64,000 bases of DNA from positions 159,961-223,960 of the forward strand of contig NZ_QRZF01000009.1 in the NCBI RefSeq assembly GCF_003464595.1, read 5' to 3'. This document shows positions 54,055 through 63,870 of the stretch, piece after piece. The position numbers and the translations under genes were made by a program. The notes beneath the pieces were generated by a model. That model saw only the letters and a program-made list of their open reading frames with translations. It was not told the origin of the DNA and did no database searches. The DNA is from Bacteroides intestinalis (GTDB lineage: Bacteria > Bacteroidota > Bacteroidia > Bacteroidales > Bacteroidaceae). How positions within the stretch are numbered: the first letter of the stretch is position 1; every line of letters begins with the position of its first letter.

Positions 54055-54300
54055 TTAGAATCCCATTTCATGCAGTGCCCTACATAACTGATCCGGACAA
54101 GAAGTCGAACGTCTTCCGCAACGAATCCCTTCCAGACGGGAAATCACATCATTTACCGGCATTCCCTTTACCAAACGGGAAAGACCTTGTAAATTACCGT
54201 TACAACCTCCCCAAAACGCGATATCTGTTATTATATTATCTTCTATTTCCAATTCAATGTGAGAACTACATGTACCTTGAGTCTTATAAGTATACTTCAT
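54055..54300 (-). CDS. TIGR03905-family TSCPD domain protein
   Basis: This 81-residue protein carries the STSCPDQLCRAL motif, like the TSCPD domain at the C-terminus of vitamin-B12-dependent ribonucleotide reductases. It has additional cysteines (GTCSS, GGCNGN, IRCGRRS) that may bind a metal. Its function as a free protein is unknown. The ATG overlaps the stop of yebC (TAATG), so it is translationally coupled. Confidence 0.9.
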   Translation of the reverse strand: MKYTYKTQGTCSSHIELEIEDNIITDIAFWGGCNGNLQGLSRLVKGMPVNDVISRLEGIRCGRRSTSCPDQLCRALHEMGF

Positions 54301-55037
54301 TACTCTTCACTTCCCTCCGGTTTCATGTTGGTATAAACCGTTTGCACATCATCAAATTCCTCAAGACGCTCTATCATCTTGTCAAGAGTCTCACGTTGCT
54401 CGGGAGTTACCTCCTTCGTATCGTTCGGGATATAAGTAAATTCACCACCGACATCCTCAAAGCCACATTCCTCCAAATGTTTCTGGATGGCAGCATAGCT
54501 CTTCGGATCACCATAGATAGTGATTGTACCTTCTTCTTCATCCTCTTCAAACTCATCATCTACATCGTAGTCAATCAAGTCAAGGATGAGTTCTTCCATA
54601 TCTATGCCGTCTTTCTTCTTGAAAGTAAACATACATTTATGGTCGAACAGGAAAGCCAATGACCCCATAGTACCCAAGTTTCCACCAAACTTGTTGAACA
54701 CTGAACGCACATCAGCAACTGTACGGGTAGTGTTGTCAGTCAATGTATCTACAAATACAGCAATACCATGAGGACCGTATCCTTCATAAGTCATTCCTTT
54801 GTAGTCACTCTGGTCCTTACCCATTGCGTTCTTGATAGCACGGTCAATGTTATCCTTCGGCATATTCTCGCGCTTACAAGTAGCGATAACAGAACGCAAA
54901 GTCGGATTATTTTCCGGTTCCGGGCCACCAGCCTTTACAGCAATAGCAATTTGTTTACCCAGTCTTGTAAAGGTCTTTGCCATGTGACCCCATCTTTTCA
55001 ATTTGGCAGCTTTTCTATATTCAAACGCTCTTCCCAT
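54300..55037 (-). CDS. YebC/PmpR family regulator
   Basis: The first part, MGRAFEYRKAAKLKRWGHMA, and the basic DNA-binding KRENMPKDNIDRAIKNAMG are typical, as is the central acidic domain (about 140-180). Family members act as transcription regulators, and a branch helps ribosomes through proline stretches. Which role applies is not readable. It lies 38 nt downstream of pheT. Confidence 0.93.
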   Translation of the reverse strand: MGRAFEYRKAAKLKRWGHMAKTFTRLGKQIAIAVKAGGPEPENNPTLRSVIATCKRENMPKDNIDRAIKNAMGKDQSDYKGMTYEGYGPHGIAVFVDTLTDNTTRTVADVRSVFNKFGGNLGTMGSLAFLFDHKCMFTFKKKDGIDMEELILDLIDYDVDDEFEEDEEEGTITIYGDPKSYAAIQKHLEECGFEDVGGEFTYIPNDTKEVTPEQRETLDKMIERLEEFDDVQTVYTNMKPEGSEE

Positions 55038-55075
55038 TGGTTTTATGTTTTAATTATTAATTATTTAATTATTAA

Positions 55076-57538
55076 TTAGCGCAGCTTTGCATCCAGTTTA
55101 TCTTCCAGATTCTTCACGAGTTTCGACATTATCTTATCGATCATCTTATCGTTCAGCGTCTGCGTTTCATCCTGCAACAGGAAGCTGACAGCATACGATT
55201 TTTTGCCGGCTTCAAGATTCTTGCCTTCATAAACATCGAAAAGAGATACTTCTTTCAGCAACTTCTTCTCAGTTTCATAAGCAATCTTTTCTATCTCCGC
55301 AAACTGCACCTTCTTATCGATCAACAAAGCAAGGTCACGTTTCACAGCCGGGAATTTGGAGATTTCCGTATAACTGATCTTTACAGAACGGATAGCTTTC
55401 ATCAACTCTTTCCAGTTCAGATCAGCGTAATATACTTCATTATCAATATCGAAAGCTTTGAGAATCTTCTTCGTTACGATACCGAATGTAGCAAGGCGCT
55501 TTCCACCTTTAGTCTGTACAGACAAGGCAGTAGCATAAATATCGTCCACCAGATTACCTACTACCAAATTTCTCATATTCAGCCCTAAACGGAGGAAAAT
55601 ATTTTCTACGTAAGCTTTCAATTCATATACAGAACTTTCTTCATCAGCATGCGCCCAAGAGTTGGATACTTTCTTACCCGTTACCCACAATCCGAGATGA
55701 TAATTCTCTGTATAAGCAGCTAACGACTTTTCGGGATTCTTCTTTTCCGCATCGAAATAATAGCAATTTCCGAATTCGAAGAATTTCAAGTCGGCATTCT
55801 TACGGTTGGCGTTATGAGAGATACTTTCCAGACCACCGAACAACAAAGTCTGACGCATTGCATTCAGATCTGTACTCAACGGGTTCAGTAACATTACCAG
55901 ATTCTTAGAAGGATAAGTTTCCATATCATCATAATAACCGGCGCGTGTCAGAGAATTATTCAAAATTTCATTGAAACCACAACCTACCAACTGTTCAGCT
56001 ACCAAATTCTGTAACTTGTTAGATTTATCATGTTCGCCTTTCGTTGTCAAGCTGGATTTCAGCGTAGATGGTATCTCTACATTATTATATCCATAAATAC
56101 GGAGGATATCTTCAATAACATCACAATCACGTTGTACGTCTACACGATAAGGAGGTACAGCCAGAGTCAATCCTTCTGCAGTCTCATTGGTTATTTTCAT
56201 TTCCAGACTGGTAACAATGCTCTTGATTGTCTCCACCGGAATCACCTTGCCTACCAATGAATATACCTTCTCATAAGATAATTCTACAATGAAATCCTGA
56301 GCAGGAGCAATACAAACATCTTTAACTTCAGAGGAAATAGTACCGCCGGCCAGTTCTTTCACCATCATGGCAGCCAGTTTCAGGCAATAAATAGTGCCAT
56401 TAGGATCAATACCTCTTTCAAAGCGGAAAGAAGCATCTGTATTCAGCCCATGACGACGAGCCGTTTTACGGACCCATGTCGGATGGAAATAAGCACTCTC
56501 CAGAAAGACATCTTTGGTAGTTTCCGTAGAACCGGAATCCAAACCACCGAATACACCGGCAATACACATCGGTTTTTCCTTGTCACAAATCATCAGGTCG
56601 CGATCGGATAATTTACGTTCCACGCCATCCAATGTAACAAACGGAGTACCTTCAGGCATCGTCTTCACTACAACTTCACCACCTTTAATTTTATCCGCAT
56701 CAAAGCAGTGCAACGGTTGACCGAATGCATGAACAATGTAATTTGTGATATCTACTACATTATTGATAGGACGCAGTCCGATGATACGTAGTTTATTCTG
56801 CAACCATTCCGGACTTTCTTTAACCGTTACGCCTTTCACTGTTACACCGGCATAGCGAGGGCAAGCCTCACTGTTTTCAACTGTAACTTTGATATCCAAA
56901 TCATTATTTTCAACGGAGAAAGTATCTACAGACGGCCTCTTCAGAGAAGTCGGTTTGTTATTTTGCACCAGATAAGCATACAAGTCACGAGCTACACCAT
57001 AATGCGAACAAGCATCAGCACGATTCGGAGTGATATCCACTTCCAGCACATAGTCGCTCTTTATGTTATAATAATCTTTGGCAAGAGTCCCCGGAACTGC
57101 ATCAGCGGGCAGAACGATGATACCTGCATGATCCGTACCAATACCTATTTCATCTTCAGCACAAATCATACCGTTGGACTCAACACCACGGAGTTTTGAC
57201 TTTTTAATCGTAAAACATTCATCCCCGTCATAGAGTTTTGCACCCAAAGTAGCAACTACCACTTTCTGACCGGCAGCCACATTCGGCGCACCGCATACTA
57301 TCTGTACAGGTTCTCCCTGTCCCAGATTCACAGTAGTCACATGCATGTGGTCTGAATTCGGATGAGGAACGCATGTCAACACTTCACCTATCACGAGACC
57401 TTCCAGTCCGCCTTTAATGGTTTGCACTTCTTCTACACTACCTGTTTCCAGACCTATAGAAGTCAATGCAGCCGCAACTTCTTCCGGTGTCAAATCGAAA
57501 TCGACATACTCTTTCAACCAATTATAAGAGATATTCAT
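55076..57538 (-). CDS. pheT: Phenylalanyl-tRNA synthetase beta subunit
   Basis: It charges tRNA-Phe together with PheS. The N-terminus MNISYNWLKEYVDFDLTPEE leads to a tRNA-binding OB domain (about 40-150), B3/B4 editing domain, B5 (about 400-470), the catalytic-like core (RQTLLFGGLESI) and a C-terminal anticodon-binding FDX-ACB domain (FPAVKRDLALLID). The length of 820 aa is normal. pheS is not in the window. Confidence 0.97.
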   Translation of the reverse strand: MNISYNWLKEYVDFDLTPEEVAAALTSIGLETGSVEEVQTIKGGLEGLVIGEVLTCVPHPNSDHMHVTTVNLGQGEPVQIVCGAPNVAAGQKVVVATLGAKLYDGDECFTIKKSKLRGVESNGMICAEDEIGIGTDHAGIIVLPADAVPGTLAKDYYNIKSDYVLEVDITPNRADACSHYGVARDLYAYLVQNNKPTSLKRPSVDTFSVENNDLDIKVTVENSEACPRYAGVTVKGVTVKESPEWLQNKLRIIGLRPINNVVDITNYIVHAFGQPLHCFDADKIKGGEVVVKTMPEGTPFVTLDGVERKLSDRDLMICDKEKPMCIAGVFGGLDSGSTETTKDVFLESAYFHPTWVRKTARRHGLNTDASFRFERGIDPNGTIYCLKLAAMMVKELAGGTISSEVKDVCIAPAQDFIVELSYEKVYSLVGKVIPVETIKSIVTSLEMKITNETAEGLTLAVPPYRVDVQRDCDVIEDILRIYGYNNVEIPSTLKSSLTTKGEHDKSNKLQNLVAEQLVGCGFNEILNNSLTRAGYYDDMETYPSKNLVMLLNPLSTDLNAMRQTLLFGGLESISHNANRKNADLKFFEFGNCYYFDAEKKNPEKSLAAYTENYHLGLWVTGKKVSNSWAHADEESSVYELKAYVENIFLRLGLNMRNLVVGNLVDDIYATALSVQTKGGKRLATFGIVTKKILKAFDIDNEVYYADLNWKELMKAIRSVKISYTEISKFPAVKRDLALLIDKKVQFAEIEKIAYETEKKLLKEVSLFDVYEGKNLEAGKKSYAVSFLLQDETQTLNDKMIDKIMSKLVKNLEDKLDAKLR

Positions 57539-57573
57539 ATCATTAATTTTTTATTGTTTCCAAAAGTGACCCG

Positions 57574-57581
57574 CAAAATTA
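57574..57581 (-). promoter_or_regulatory. -7 box of pheT
   Basis: TAATTTTG on the minus strand, 35 nt before the ATG. Confidence 0.55.
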
Positions 57582-57702
57582 CAAAGTTTTTTTGGATGAC
57601 AGGGAATTATCCGATAAGAAATTAATGAAAACAACCGAAACTACATGATAAACAGTAATTCCGGCTGTAATATTAAAATTCTTATATTAATTTACCGATA
57701 AC

Positions 57703-59262
57703 CTAGAATGGCAACGGTCCATCCGACCCCACCCCACCAAACGGATTATCTGTTTGAGGAGCGAACTCAGCCGGAGGCGGTATACTGCCATCACCTACCG
57801 CATTTATTTTGGAGCCATAAGTAGCTCCGCCTCCTTCTGCCGGATGCGGAATCACCATATCATCCTCCGGATTCTGAAAACGGGTGTACTGACCGATAAA
57901 GCGCAAACGAACATCACCTACCGCACCATTACGATGCTTAGCAATAATAATTTCTGCCATACCACGCAAATCAGTACCATCTTGCGATGTATAGATTTTA
58001 TAATATTCAGGACGATGAATGAAACATACCATATCGGCATCCTGCTCAATGGCTCCCGATTCACGCAAGTCACTCAATTGCGGACGTTTACCTTCTTCAC
58101 CTTCACGACTCTCCACACCACGATTCAACTGCGACAAGGCTATAATAGGAATATTCAACTCCTTCGCCAAACCTTTCAACGAACGCGAAATGGTACTTAC
58201 CTCTTCCTGACGACTACCAAACGACATACCACTTGCATTCATCAGCTGCAGGTAGTCGATAATAATAATCCTCACTCCATGCTCACGCACCAGACGACGG
58301 GCTTTTGTACGAAGCTCAAATACAGACAAAGAAGGAGTATCATCCACATACAACGGCGCATCCAGAAGGTCACGCAATTTATAATCCAATTGCTGCCATT
58401 CATAATCCGCCAACTGTCCACTCTTGATTTTCTCACTTGGAATTTCGCACGCATTGGATATCAAACGATTCACCAACTGTACGTTACTCATTTCAAGCGA
58501 AAACACAGCTACCGGATTGCGATAATTCACCGCAATATTCTTTGCCATAGAAAGCACGAACGCCGTCTTACCCATTGCCGGACGGGCAGCGATAATAATA
58601 AGGTCAGATCTCTGCCAACCGGAAGTCATCTTATCAAGTTTGGTAAAACCACTCTCCAAACCACTCAAACCATCGGTACGGGCAGCTGCAATCTGAATTA
58701 ACTGGTATGCTTCAGCAATAACCGGATTAATCTGTGTATAGTCCTTCTTCATGTTCTGCTGAGAAATCTCAAAGAGCCTTCCCTCAGCTTCCTGCATTAA
58801 GTCGTCCACGTCCAGAGTCTCATCAAAAGCCTTGCTCTGAACATTGCTGGTAAACGTAATCAGTTCGCGTGCCAATGCTTTCTGCGCGATGATACGTGCA
58901 TGATATTCAATATGTGCCGAAGAGGCAACCTTACTACTTAACTGGGTAATGTAGAACGGTCCGCCCACCTCTTCCAGATCACCACGTTTAGCAAGCTGTT
59001 CTTTTACCGTGAGGATATCCACCGGCTTCTGATTCACAGCCAGATCGGTGATAGCGGAATAAATCAACTGGTGCCGGTGTTCATAAAAAGACTCCGGGCG
59101 AAGAATTTCACTTACCAATGAATAAGCGTCTTTCTCAATCATCAATGCTCCCAACACAGCTTCTTCCAATTCCGGCGCCTGCGGCTGTATACGTCCGTAG
59201 TCAGTTACAGGCTGCACTTTTGCCTTGGAGTTACTTCGGGGAGTTCTTTTTTGTTCTGCCAT
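57703..59262 (-). CDS. dnaB: Replicative DNA helicase DnaB
   Basis: This hexameric 5'-3' helicase works at the replication fork. The N-terminal domain (about 25-130, PQAPELEEAVLGALMIEKDA) contacts primase. The RecA-like motor has Walker A (AARPAMGKTAFVLSMAKN, about 222-239) and Walker B (IIIIDYLQLM). GSRQEEVSTISRSLK and ALSQLNRGVE are further motifs. The Pro/Gly-rich tail of about 60 residues is disordered. No intein is present. It is monocistronic with its own -7 box. Confidence 0.97.
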   Translation of the reverse strand: MAEQKRTPRSNSKAKVQPVTDYGRIQPQAPELEEAVLGALMIEKDAYSLVSEILRPESFYEHRHQLIYSAITDLAVNQKPVDILTVKEQLAKRGDLEEVGGPFYITQLSSKVASSAHIEYHARIIAQKALARELITFTSNVQSKAFDETLDVDDLMQEAEGRLFEISQQNMKKDYTQINPVIAEAYQLIQIAAARTDGLSGLESGFTKLDKMTSGWQRSDLIIIAARPAMGKTAFVLSMAKNIAVNYRNPVAVFSLEMSNVQLVNRLISNACEIPSEKIKSGQLADYEWQQLDYKLRDLLDAPLYVDDTPSLSVFELRTKARRLVREHGVRIIIIDYLQLMNASGMSFGSRQEEVSTISRSLKGLAKELNIPIIALSQLNRGVESREGEEGKRPQLSDLRESGAIEQDADMVCFIHRPEYYKIYTSQDGTDLRGMAEIIIAKHRNGAVGDVRLRFIGQYTRFQNPEDDMVIPHPAEGGGATYGSKINAVGDGSIPPPAEFAPQTDNPFGGVGSDGPLPF

Positions 59263-59292
59263 TTTTAAATACTATGAATTATAAAGGGATGG

Positions 59293-59300
59293 CAAAGATA
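59293..59300 (-). promoter_or_regulatory. -7 box of dnaB
   Basis: TATCTTTG on the minus strand, 30 nt before the ATG and just past the terminator of the upstream unit. Confidence 0.65.
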
Positions 59301-59337
59301 ACGCTTATTAATCAAAATCATCCCTATTCTACCAAAC

Positions 59338-59378
59338 AAAAAAAGAGCCATTCCCGAAATTCGAAAACAGCTCTTTAC
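59338..59378 (-). terminator. Terminator of the HU/smalltalk unit
   Basis: AAAGAGC pairs with GCTCTTT around a loop that itself can pair (CGAATTTCG). Seven T follow on the minus strand. Confidence 0.8.
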
Positions 59379-59397
59379 GTTTATATCAAACTTATTC

Positions 59398-59493
59398 TTA
59401 AATGGTCATTGCCTGACCGCCAATCACACCTGCAATGGCACTGGCTACGGCAATAATGACTTTCAATATCACATTCCAACTCGTTTTTTTCAT
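59398..59493 (-). CDS. Smalltalk protein, 31 aa
   Basis: This very short peptide begins MKKTSWNVILKVIIAVASAI and continues AGVIGGQAMTI. A basic N-terminus with Trp6 is followed by one hydrophobic helix. The pattern matches the Bacteroidales smalltalk family, whose genes lie beside HU-like genes exactly as here. The function is unknown. It is too short for usual gene callers. Confidence 0.85.
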   Translation of the reverse strand: MKKTSWNVILKVIIAVASAIAGVIGGQAMTI

Positions 59494-59569
59494 AAGAGAA
59501 GCTTTTTTAATGATTAATATTCAGCGATCAACAGACTGCGCAGTCTTTAATTTTTAATCCTTAATTCTT

Positions 59570-59598
59570 TAATTTCCAAAGTTGCTGACTTTGGAAAT
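59570..59598. repeat. 12-bp hairpin at the HU gene stop
   Basis: AATTTCCAAAGT pairs perfectly with ACTTTGGAAATT around TGCTG. It touches the last base of the HU stop codon. No T-run follows, so processing or mRNA protection is more likely than termination, with the smalltalk gene downstream. Confidence 0.65.
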
Positions 59599-60107
59599 TA
59601 CCCCAGAGGATCGTCTTCTATTCCCCCATCACCCGAATTACCTCCTGAGCCACCATCTGAACCACCTCCTGATGGAACATTAGCTAAATTTTTCAGATAA
59701 TCATCCAGGCTGACCAAATCCAGTTTTTCACCGGCACGGGTAGCAGTCTTGGTTATCTTCAGTTCCCTGTTGGCCTGGAAGCAAATGCGAACACTCTCCA
59801 CACTCTTGGCGGTCACATCTTCAGTCTTATCTTCTCCCTTAGATTTTGCAGCCAGCATAAATACGCCCAATCCGGCAATATTTACAGTTTTACCTTCCAG
59901 CAACTGCTCTTTCAGCTTCTCCACGAAGTTCTGCATAGTACTCCGGATATCACCGATAGAAAGCGAAGAACGATCCTGCATCTTCTGGGCTATAAATGCC
60001 AAGTCCACGCTCTGTCCTAAAGTTATTAACTGAGGGAAAAACTTTTTGGGAGAATTCTCAACCCGAGGGTCAGACGGCCTCTCTACCGTTCTAAAAATTA
60101 CACTCAT
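59598..60107 (-). CDS. HU-like DNA-binding protein (HU-HIG type)
   Basis: The 169-residue protein has an N-terminal segment (about 10-30) and an IHF/HU-like fold: SLSIGDIRSTMQNFVEKLKEQLLEGKTVNIAGLGVFML (marked by EGKTVNIAGLGVF). The C-terminal 25 residues are Gly/Ser/Asp-rich and probably disordered. Family members follow or flank polysaccharide loci in Bacteroides. The role is unclear; it may shape DNA at the locus. The smalltalk gene follows 104 nt downstream. Confidence 0.88.
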   Translation of the reverse strand: MSVIFRTVERPSDPRVENSPKKFFPQLITLGQSVDLAFIAQKMQDRSSLSIGDIRSTMQNFVEKLKEQLLEGKTVNIAGLGVFMLAAKSKGEDKTEDVTAKSVESVRICFQANRELKITKTATRAGEKLDLVSLDDYLKNLANVPSGGGSDGGSGGNSGDGGIEDDPLG

Positions 60108-60150
60108 ACTTTTTCATTTAGAGATTTAAATTCTGTTTTTAATTCACTTT

Positions 60151-60175
60151 GTTGATCAACGTTGATGCAAAGGTG
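60151..60175 (-). promoter_or_regulatory. HU gene promoter with overlapping palindromes
   Basis: CACCTTTG (60168-60175, minus strand) is a near-consensus -7 box. The perfect palindromes GTTGATCAAC (60151-60160) and ATCAACGTTGAT (60155-60166) lie just downstream of it, over the likely transcription start, and could be an operator. Confidence 0.45.
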
Positions 60176-60279
60176 AGGATTAAATCTCTAATAAAAGCAG
60201 GAAAATGAGTGAAGAGAGTCGTTTTTCTGAGAAAAGTTGTAAGTAGTTATAAATGAATATTATACCTAAGCGTTATGAA

Positions 60280-61419
60280 TTACTTTTTCAAACACGCTTT
60301 TATTTGCTCCACGATGTATGCCACATCTTCATCCGTCACCCAAGGTCCGGCAGGAATACATAACCCCATATTAAATAGACGTTCTGAAACACCATTCACA
60401 TAACAAGGATTATTCACATAGACAGGCTGAAGATGCATAGGTTTCCACAAAGGACGGGTCTCAATACCTTTGGCATCAAGTTGCACACGAACTTCGTCAT
60501 AGTTAGTACCAGTCTTCTCCGGATCAATCAGAATCGTAGATAACCAATAGTTAGCATTGAAGCGATCATCAGGATTAGATTTCAGTGTAATACCTTCCAC
60601 ACCTTCAAAAGCCTTTGCATAAAGATCATGTACATGGCGGTGATGGGCAATATGATCTTCCAGCACAGTCATCTGACCACGACCGATCCCCGCACAAATA
60701 TTACTCATGCGATAATTGTAACCAATCTTTTCATGCTGGTAATGAGGGAAAGGCTCACGAGCCTGAGTAGCATAAAACATAGTCTGTTTCTTTGCCGCTT
60801 CATCAGGAACGATTAACGCACCACCACCCGAAGTAGTGATCATCTTATTTCCATTGAAAGACAACACACCAAAAGTACCGAACGTACCACACTTCTGTCC
60901 CTTGAACTCGGATCCTAAAGCCTCGGCAGCATCTTCCAACACTGGAATATCATATTTCGCAGCAATAGCACAAATCTCATCTATCCTGGCAGGCATACCA
61001 TAAAGATGTACAGGAAGAATAGCTTTGGGCTTTTTACCTGTTTTCGCAATTCGGTCTTTGATAGCTTCTTCCAGTAAAGCAGGGTCCATATTCCAAGTAT
61101 CTTCTTCACTATCGATAAATACAGGCGTAGCCCCCTGATAAGCCACCGGATTAGCTGAAGCACAGAAAGTGAATGACTGGCAAATTACCTCATCACCTGC
61201 ACTGACGCCAAGCTGAATTAAACCTAAATGGATGGCTGCCGTACCTGCCGACAATGCGACTACTTCCTTATTCTGACCCACAAAATGTTTCAGGTCGTCT
61301 TCGAAAGCATTGACATTGGGTCCCAAAGGAACTACCCAGTTTGTATCGAAAGCTTCGCGTATGAAGTCTTGCTCCTTGCCGCTCATATGAGCGAGGCAAA
61401 GATAAATTCTCTTGTCCAT
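60280..61419 (-). CDS. DegT-family sugar aminotransferase, PglE-like
   Basis: This PLP enzyme transfers an amino group to a nucleotide-bound 4-keto-6-deoxy sugar. Lys192 (SFNGNKMITTSGGG) is the PLP lysine and LEDAAEALGS holds the pyridine-binding Asp. The N-terminal MDKRIYLCLAHMSGKEQDFI and the RPLWKPMHLQPVY motif match UDP-sugar C4 aminotransferases such as PglE. With PglD- and PglC-like genes directly upstream, the product is likely UDP-4-amino-sugar for bacillosamine. No 4,6-dehydratase is seen in the window. Confidence 0.88.
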   Translation of the reverse strand: MDKRIYLCLAHMSGKEQDFIREAFDTNWVVPLGPNVNAFEDDLKHFVGQNKEVVALSAGTAAIHLGLIQLGVSAGDEVICQSFTFCASANPVAYQGATPVFIDSEEDTWNMDPALLEEAIKDRIAKTGKKPKAILPVHLYGMPARIDEICAIAAKYDIPVLEDAAEALGSEFKGQKCGTFGTFGVLSFNGNKMITTSGGGALIVPDEAAKKQTMFYATQAREPFPHYQHEKIGYNYRMSNICAGIGRGQMTVLEDHIAHHRHVHDLYAKAFEGVEGITLKSNPDDRFNANYWLSTILIDPEKTGTNYDEVRVQLDAKGIETRPLWKPMHLQPVYVNNPCYVNGVSERLFNMGLCIPAGPWVTDEDVAYIVEQIKACLKK

Positions 61420-61442
61420 GAAATTATATGATTAAAAGAAAA

Positions 61443-62030
61443 CTATAATAAGTTCTTTATGATTTTACATCTATTCCCTACAGCCAGAACATTGTCCGGA
61501 ATATCTTTTGTGACGACAGAGCCGGCACCGATCACACTCCATTTCCCTACTTTTATACCCGGAATAATGGTAGTACCTGCACCAATCCAACTACCCTCCC
61601 CTATCTGTACATTGCCACAAAGGGTACAATGAGGAGAGATATGTACATAATCACCTATCAGACATTCGTGATCCACAGAAGCACCAGTATTGATTATGCA
61701 ATGCCTGCCAATGCAGACACCGGATTGTATGATGGCTCCCTGCATCACGACCGTACCTTCTTTTATTGCAGTTTCTTCTGATATAATGGCTGAAGGATGA
61801 AAAGCATTACCAAAGGTAACATGCAGACTTTCAGCTATCTTCCTGCGAATACCATTATTACCAATACTGATTATCAACGGTCCGCGGACTTCCGACGAAC
61901 GTAAAACGGGATAATTAAGAAGACTATGAACCGCTTCATTATCATCAAACAATGCTTCAACTGCCTCATTATTCGCACGCAATATATCAATGATCACTTT
62001 CGCATGACCACTGGCACCATATAAATACAT
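61443..62030 (-). CDS. Sugar O/N-acetyltransferase, PglD/NeuD-like
   Basis: An N-terminal Rossmann-like domain (YLYGASGHAKVIIDILRAN) precedes a left-handed beta helix of hexapeptide repeats. His121 in GASVDHECLIGDY corresponds to the general base His125 of C. jejuni PglD. It would acetylate the 4-amino group of the sugar made by the neighbouring aminotransferase. Length is 195 aa. It lies 23 nt before that gene. Confidence 0.9.
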   Translation of the reverse strand: MYLYGASGHAKVIIDILRANNEAVEALFDDNEAVHSLLNYPVLRSSEVRGPLIISIGNNGIRRKIAESLHVTFGNAFHPSAIISEETAIKEGTVVMQGAIIQSGVCIGRHCIINTGASVDHECLIGDYVHISPHCTLCGNVQIGEGSWIGAGTTIIPGIKVGKWSVIGAGSVVTKDIPDNVLAVGNRCKIIKNLL

Positions 62031-62041
62031 TATTTAAATTT

Positions 62042-62650
62042 TCAATTATTTCCGGTAAAAGCCTCCATAGTGACAGAAGTATCAGAACTGATACCTTCAC
62101 GTACAAAGACTTTCTTTATTGTAAGAAATATAATTTTCAAGTCCAGTAAGAAAGAACAATGATCCACGTACCACACATCCAGTTCAAATTTCTTTGTCCA
62201 GGAAATGGCATTACGTCCATTCACCTGCGCCCAACCTGTAATGCCTGGCCGGACTTCATGCCGACGGGCCTGTTCTTTGGAATAAAGAGGAAGGTATTGG
62301 GGAAGTAAAGGGCGGGGACCTATCAAAGCCATATCGCCTTTCAATACATTAATCAACTGTGGCAATTCATCAATAGAAGTGGAACGAATGAATTTTCCTA
62401 TTTTTGTCAAACGCTTCTCATCCGGCAACAAGTTGCCATCTGCATCACGTTCGTCAGTCATTGTTTTGAATTTGATGACTTTGAAAATCTTACCGCTCTT
62501 TCCCGGACGTTCCTGAGTAAAAAAAACACCGGCTTCTTTATTAGCAAAATGCAGCCAGATAGAAATGAGTAATAATATCGGCCAGATAAGCATTAATGCA
62601 CAAAAGACTATGATAAAATCAATCAGACGTTTTACAAAATGTACATACAT
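62042..62650 (-). CDS. Phosphoglycosyl transferase, PglC-like
   Basis: It is a monotopic initiating enzyme that transfers a phospho-sugar from UDP to undecaprenyl phosphate. The N-terminal reentrant helix (about 8-35), [12 protein letters not shown], the catalytic pair Asp94-Glu95 (STSIDELPQ), [13 protein letters not shown] and [17 protein letters not shown] are present. The end, [10 protein letters not shown], resembles that of Campylobacter PglC. It has only the minimal catalytic domain (202 aa) rather than the WcaJ-type N-terminal membrane domain. Confidence 0.92.
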   Translation of the reverse strand: MYVHFVKRLIDFIIVFCALMLIWPILLLISIWLHFANKEAGVFFTQERPGKSGKIFKVIKFKTMTDERDADGNLLPDEKRLTKIGKFIRSTSIDELPQLINVLKGDMALIGPRPLLPQYLPLYSKEQARRHEVRPGITGWAQVNGRNAISWTKKFELDVWYVDHCSFLLDLKIIFLTIKKVFVREGISSDTSVTMEAFTGNN

Positions 62651-62658
62651 GATTTTGG

Positions 62659-63861
62659 TTATTGGAAATGTTTCATAATAATCCTGTATGTTCGCTCTAC
62701 GGTATAATTCTCCTTCAGGTAATCATACCCTTTCTCACCCATTAACTTTAACTTTTCTCTGTCCTCGGCAACAAACTCAACCATCTCCATAAAAGTTTCC
62801 AGATTTCCACTTTCCGTCCATAAACCATATCCATTCTTTTCGGCTATTGGACCAATATCCGTATTCATATCCGTAGCCATCAGCACGGGCATTCTGTTTT
62901 CTAAATAAGATAGTAACCTGGAAGGATAATTGGGAATTGTGAAACGATTGTCCAGGAAAATCAGGCCTACGTCACAAGCACTCACCAAATCATCATATTC
63001 CTGCTTGGGAAGAGACGGAATCAAACAGGAATTATGAGGAGTATTATTCCGAAACCATTGAGAAATTTTCCCATATTCAGTACCGTTACCAACCACTACA
63101 AAATAGGTATCAGTTCGTTTCTCATTAGCAGCCAATACATTCATCAGAAAATCAACTCCTTGCGGACGTCCCAAATTACCGCCATAAATAAGTAATAATT
63201 TATCCGTTGGAATATTCAGCTTTTGAAGCAAAACGCTATTGTTATATCCTGATTTCTTTCCATGCAATTCAATGCTGTTGGGGCATATCTCCACTCTTTC
63301 TGCTGTTATCAAAGGATTATATCTCAATACATATTCCACATTCGCGGGAGACATGCAGCCAATATGATCGGAGAGCTGATAAAGTATCTCCTCCTTCTTG
63401 CGGAACAGCTTATATACAAAGCTGCCTTTTGAAAACATTCCCAAGTCAACCGCATTCTGAGGGAATATGTCCTTCAACAAAAGATACGTTTTTGCTTCAC
63501 ATCGTCTCTTCACAGAAGAAATCACCCGGTTGAAAGTAATGGGAGGAGTAGAATACAGTATCAGATCAAACTTTATATTTTTCCAGTATTTACGTATTGC
63601 ACGCTGATACTGATATTCTAATAGCAAGGTTCCAAGACCTTTCTCTATAAGATTAGTCTTCTGAATATTCAAAGTTTTCACACTCAAGATCGTAGCTCCG
63701 TCACTTTCCTTTATTCCTGTGGGTAGATGAAAACGGCGTTCAGCAGGAACCACAATATGTATCTGATGACCATGGCGAATGAATTCACGCATCAGGTCCG
63801 TATAGATACCTCTTTCGGAAATATCAGAAAGAGGATGCAAAGTAAGAAACAGAATATTCAT
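62659..63861 (-). CDS. GT4-family glycosyltransferase (WbuB-like)
   Basis: The GT-B fold shows an N-terminal [20 protein letters not shown] glycine loop region, then [20 protein letters not shown] (donor side) and a final VTRTYR-type helix. [20 protein letters not shown] is the E-x-n-E-like sugar-nucleotide segment. WbuB-type enzymes transfer N-acetyl-L-fucosamine in O-antigen loci. The upstream partial gene is a likely FnlC-type epimerase, as in those loci. The exact linkage is unknown. Length is 400 aa. Confidence 0.85.
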   Translation of the reverse strand: MNILFLTLHPLSDISERGIYTDLMREFIRHGHQIHIVVPAERRFHLPTGIKESDGATILSVKTLNIQKTNLIEKGLGTLLLEYQYQRAIRKYWKNIKFDLILYSTPPITFNRVISSVKRRCEAKTYLLLKDIFPQNAVDLGMFSKGSFVYKLFRKKEEILYQLSDHIGCMSPANVEYVLRYNPLITAERVEICPNSIELHGKKSGYNNSVLLQKLNIPTDKLLLIYGGNLGRPQGVDFLMNVLAANEKRTDTYFVVVGNGTEYGKISQWFRNNTPHNSCLIPSLPKQEYDDLVSACDVGLIFLDNRFTIPNYPSRLLSYLENRMPVLMATDMNTDIGPIAEKNGYGLWTESGNLETFMEMVEFVAEDREKLKLMGEKGYDYLKENYTVERTYRIIMKHFQ

Positions 63862-63870
63862 CCTTCCAAA

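Noticed and set aside
53727..54662. 311-codon plus-strand ORF across mntH, TSCPD and yebC
   Set aside because: It crosses three well-supported opposite genes and a terminator and has no domain signature.
57754..58701. 315-codon ORF antisense to dnaB
   Set aside because: It is a shadow of dnaB, with biased Thr/Arg/Ile composition and no recognisable motif.
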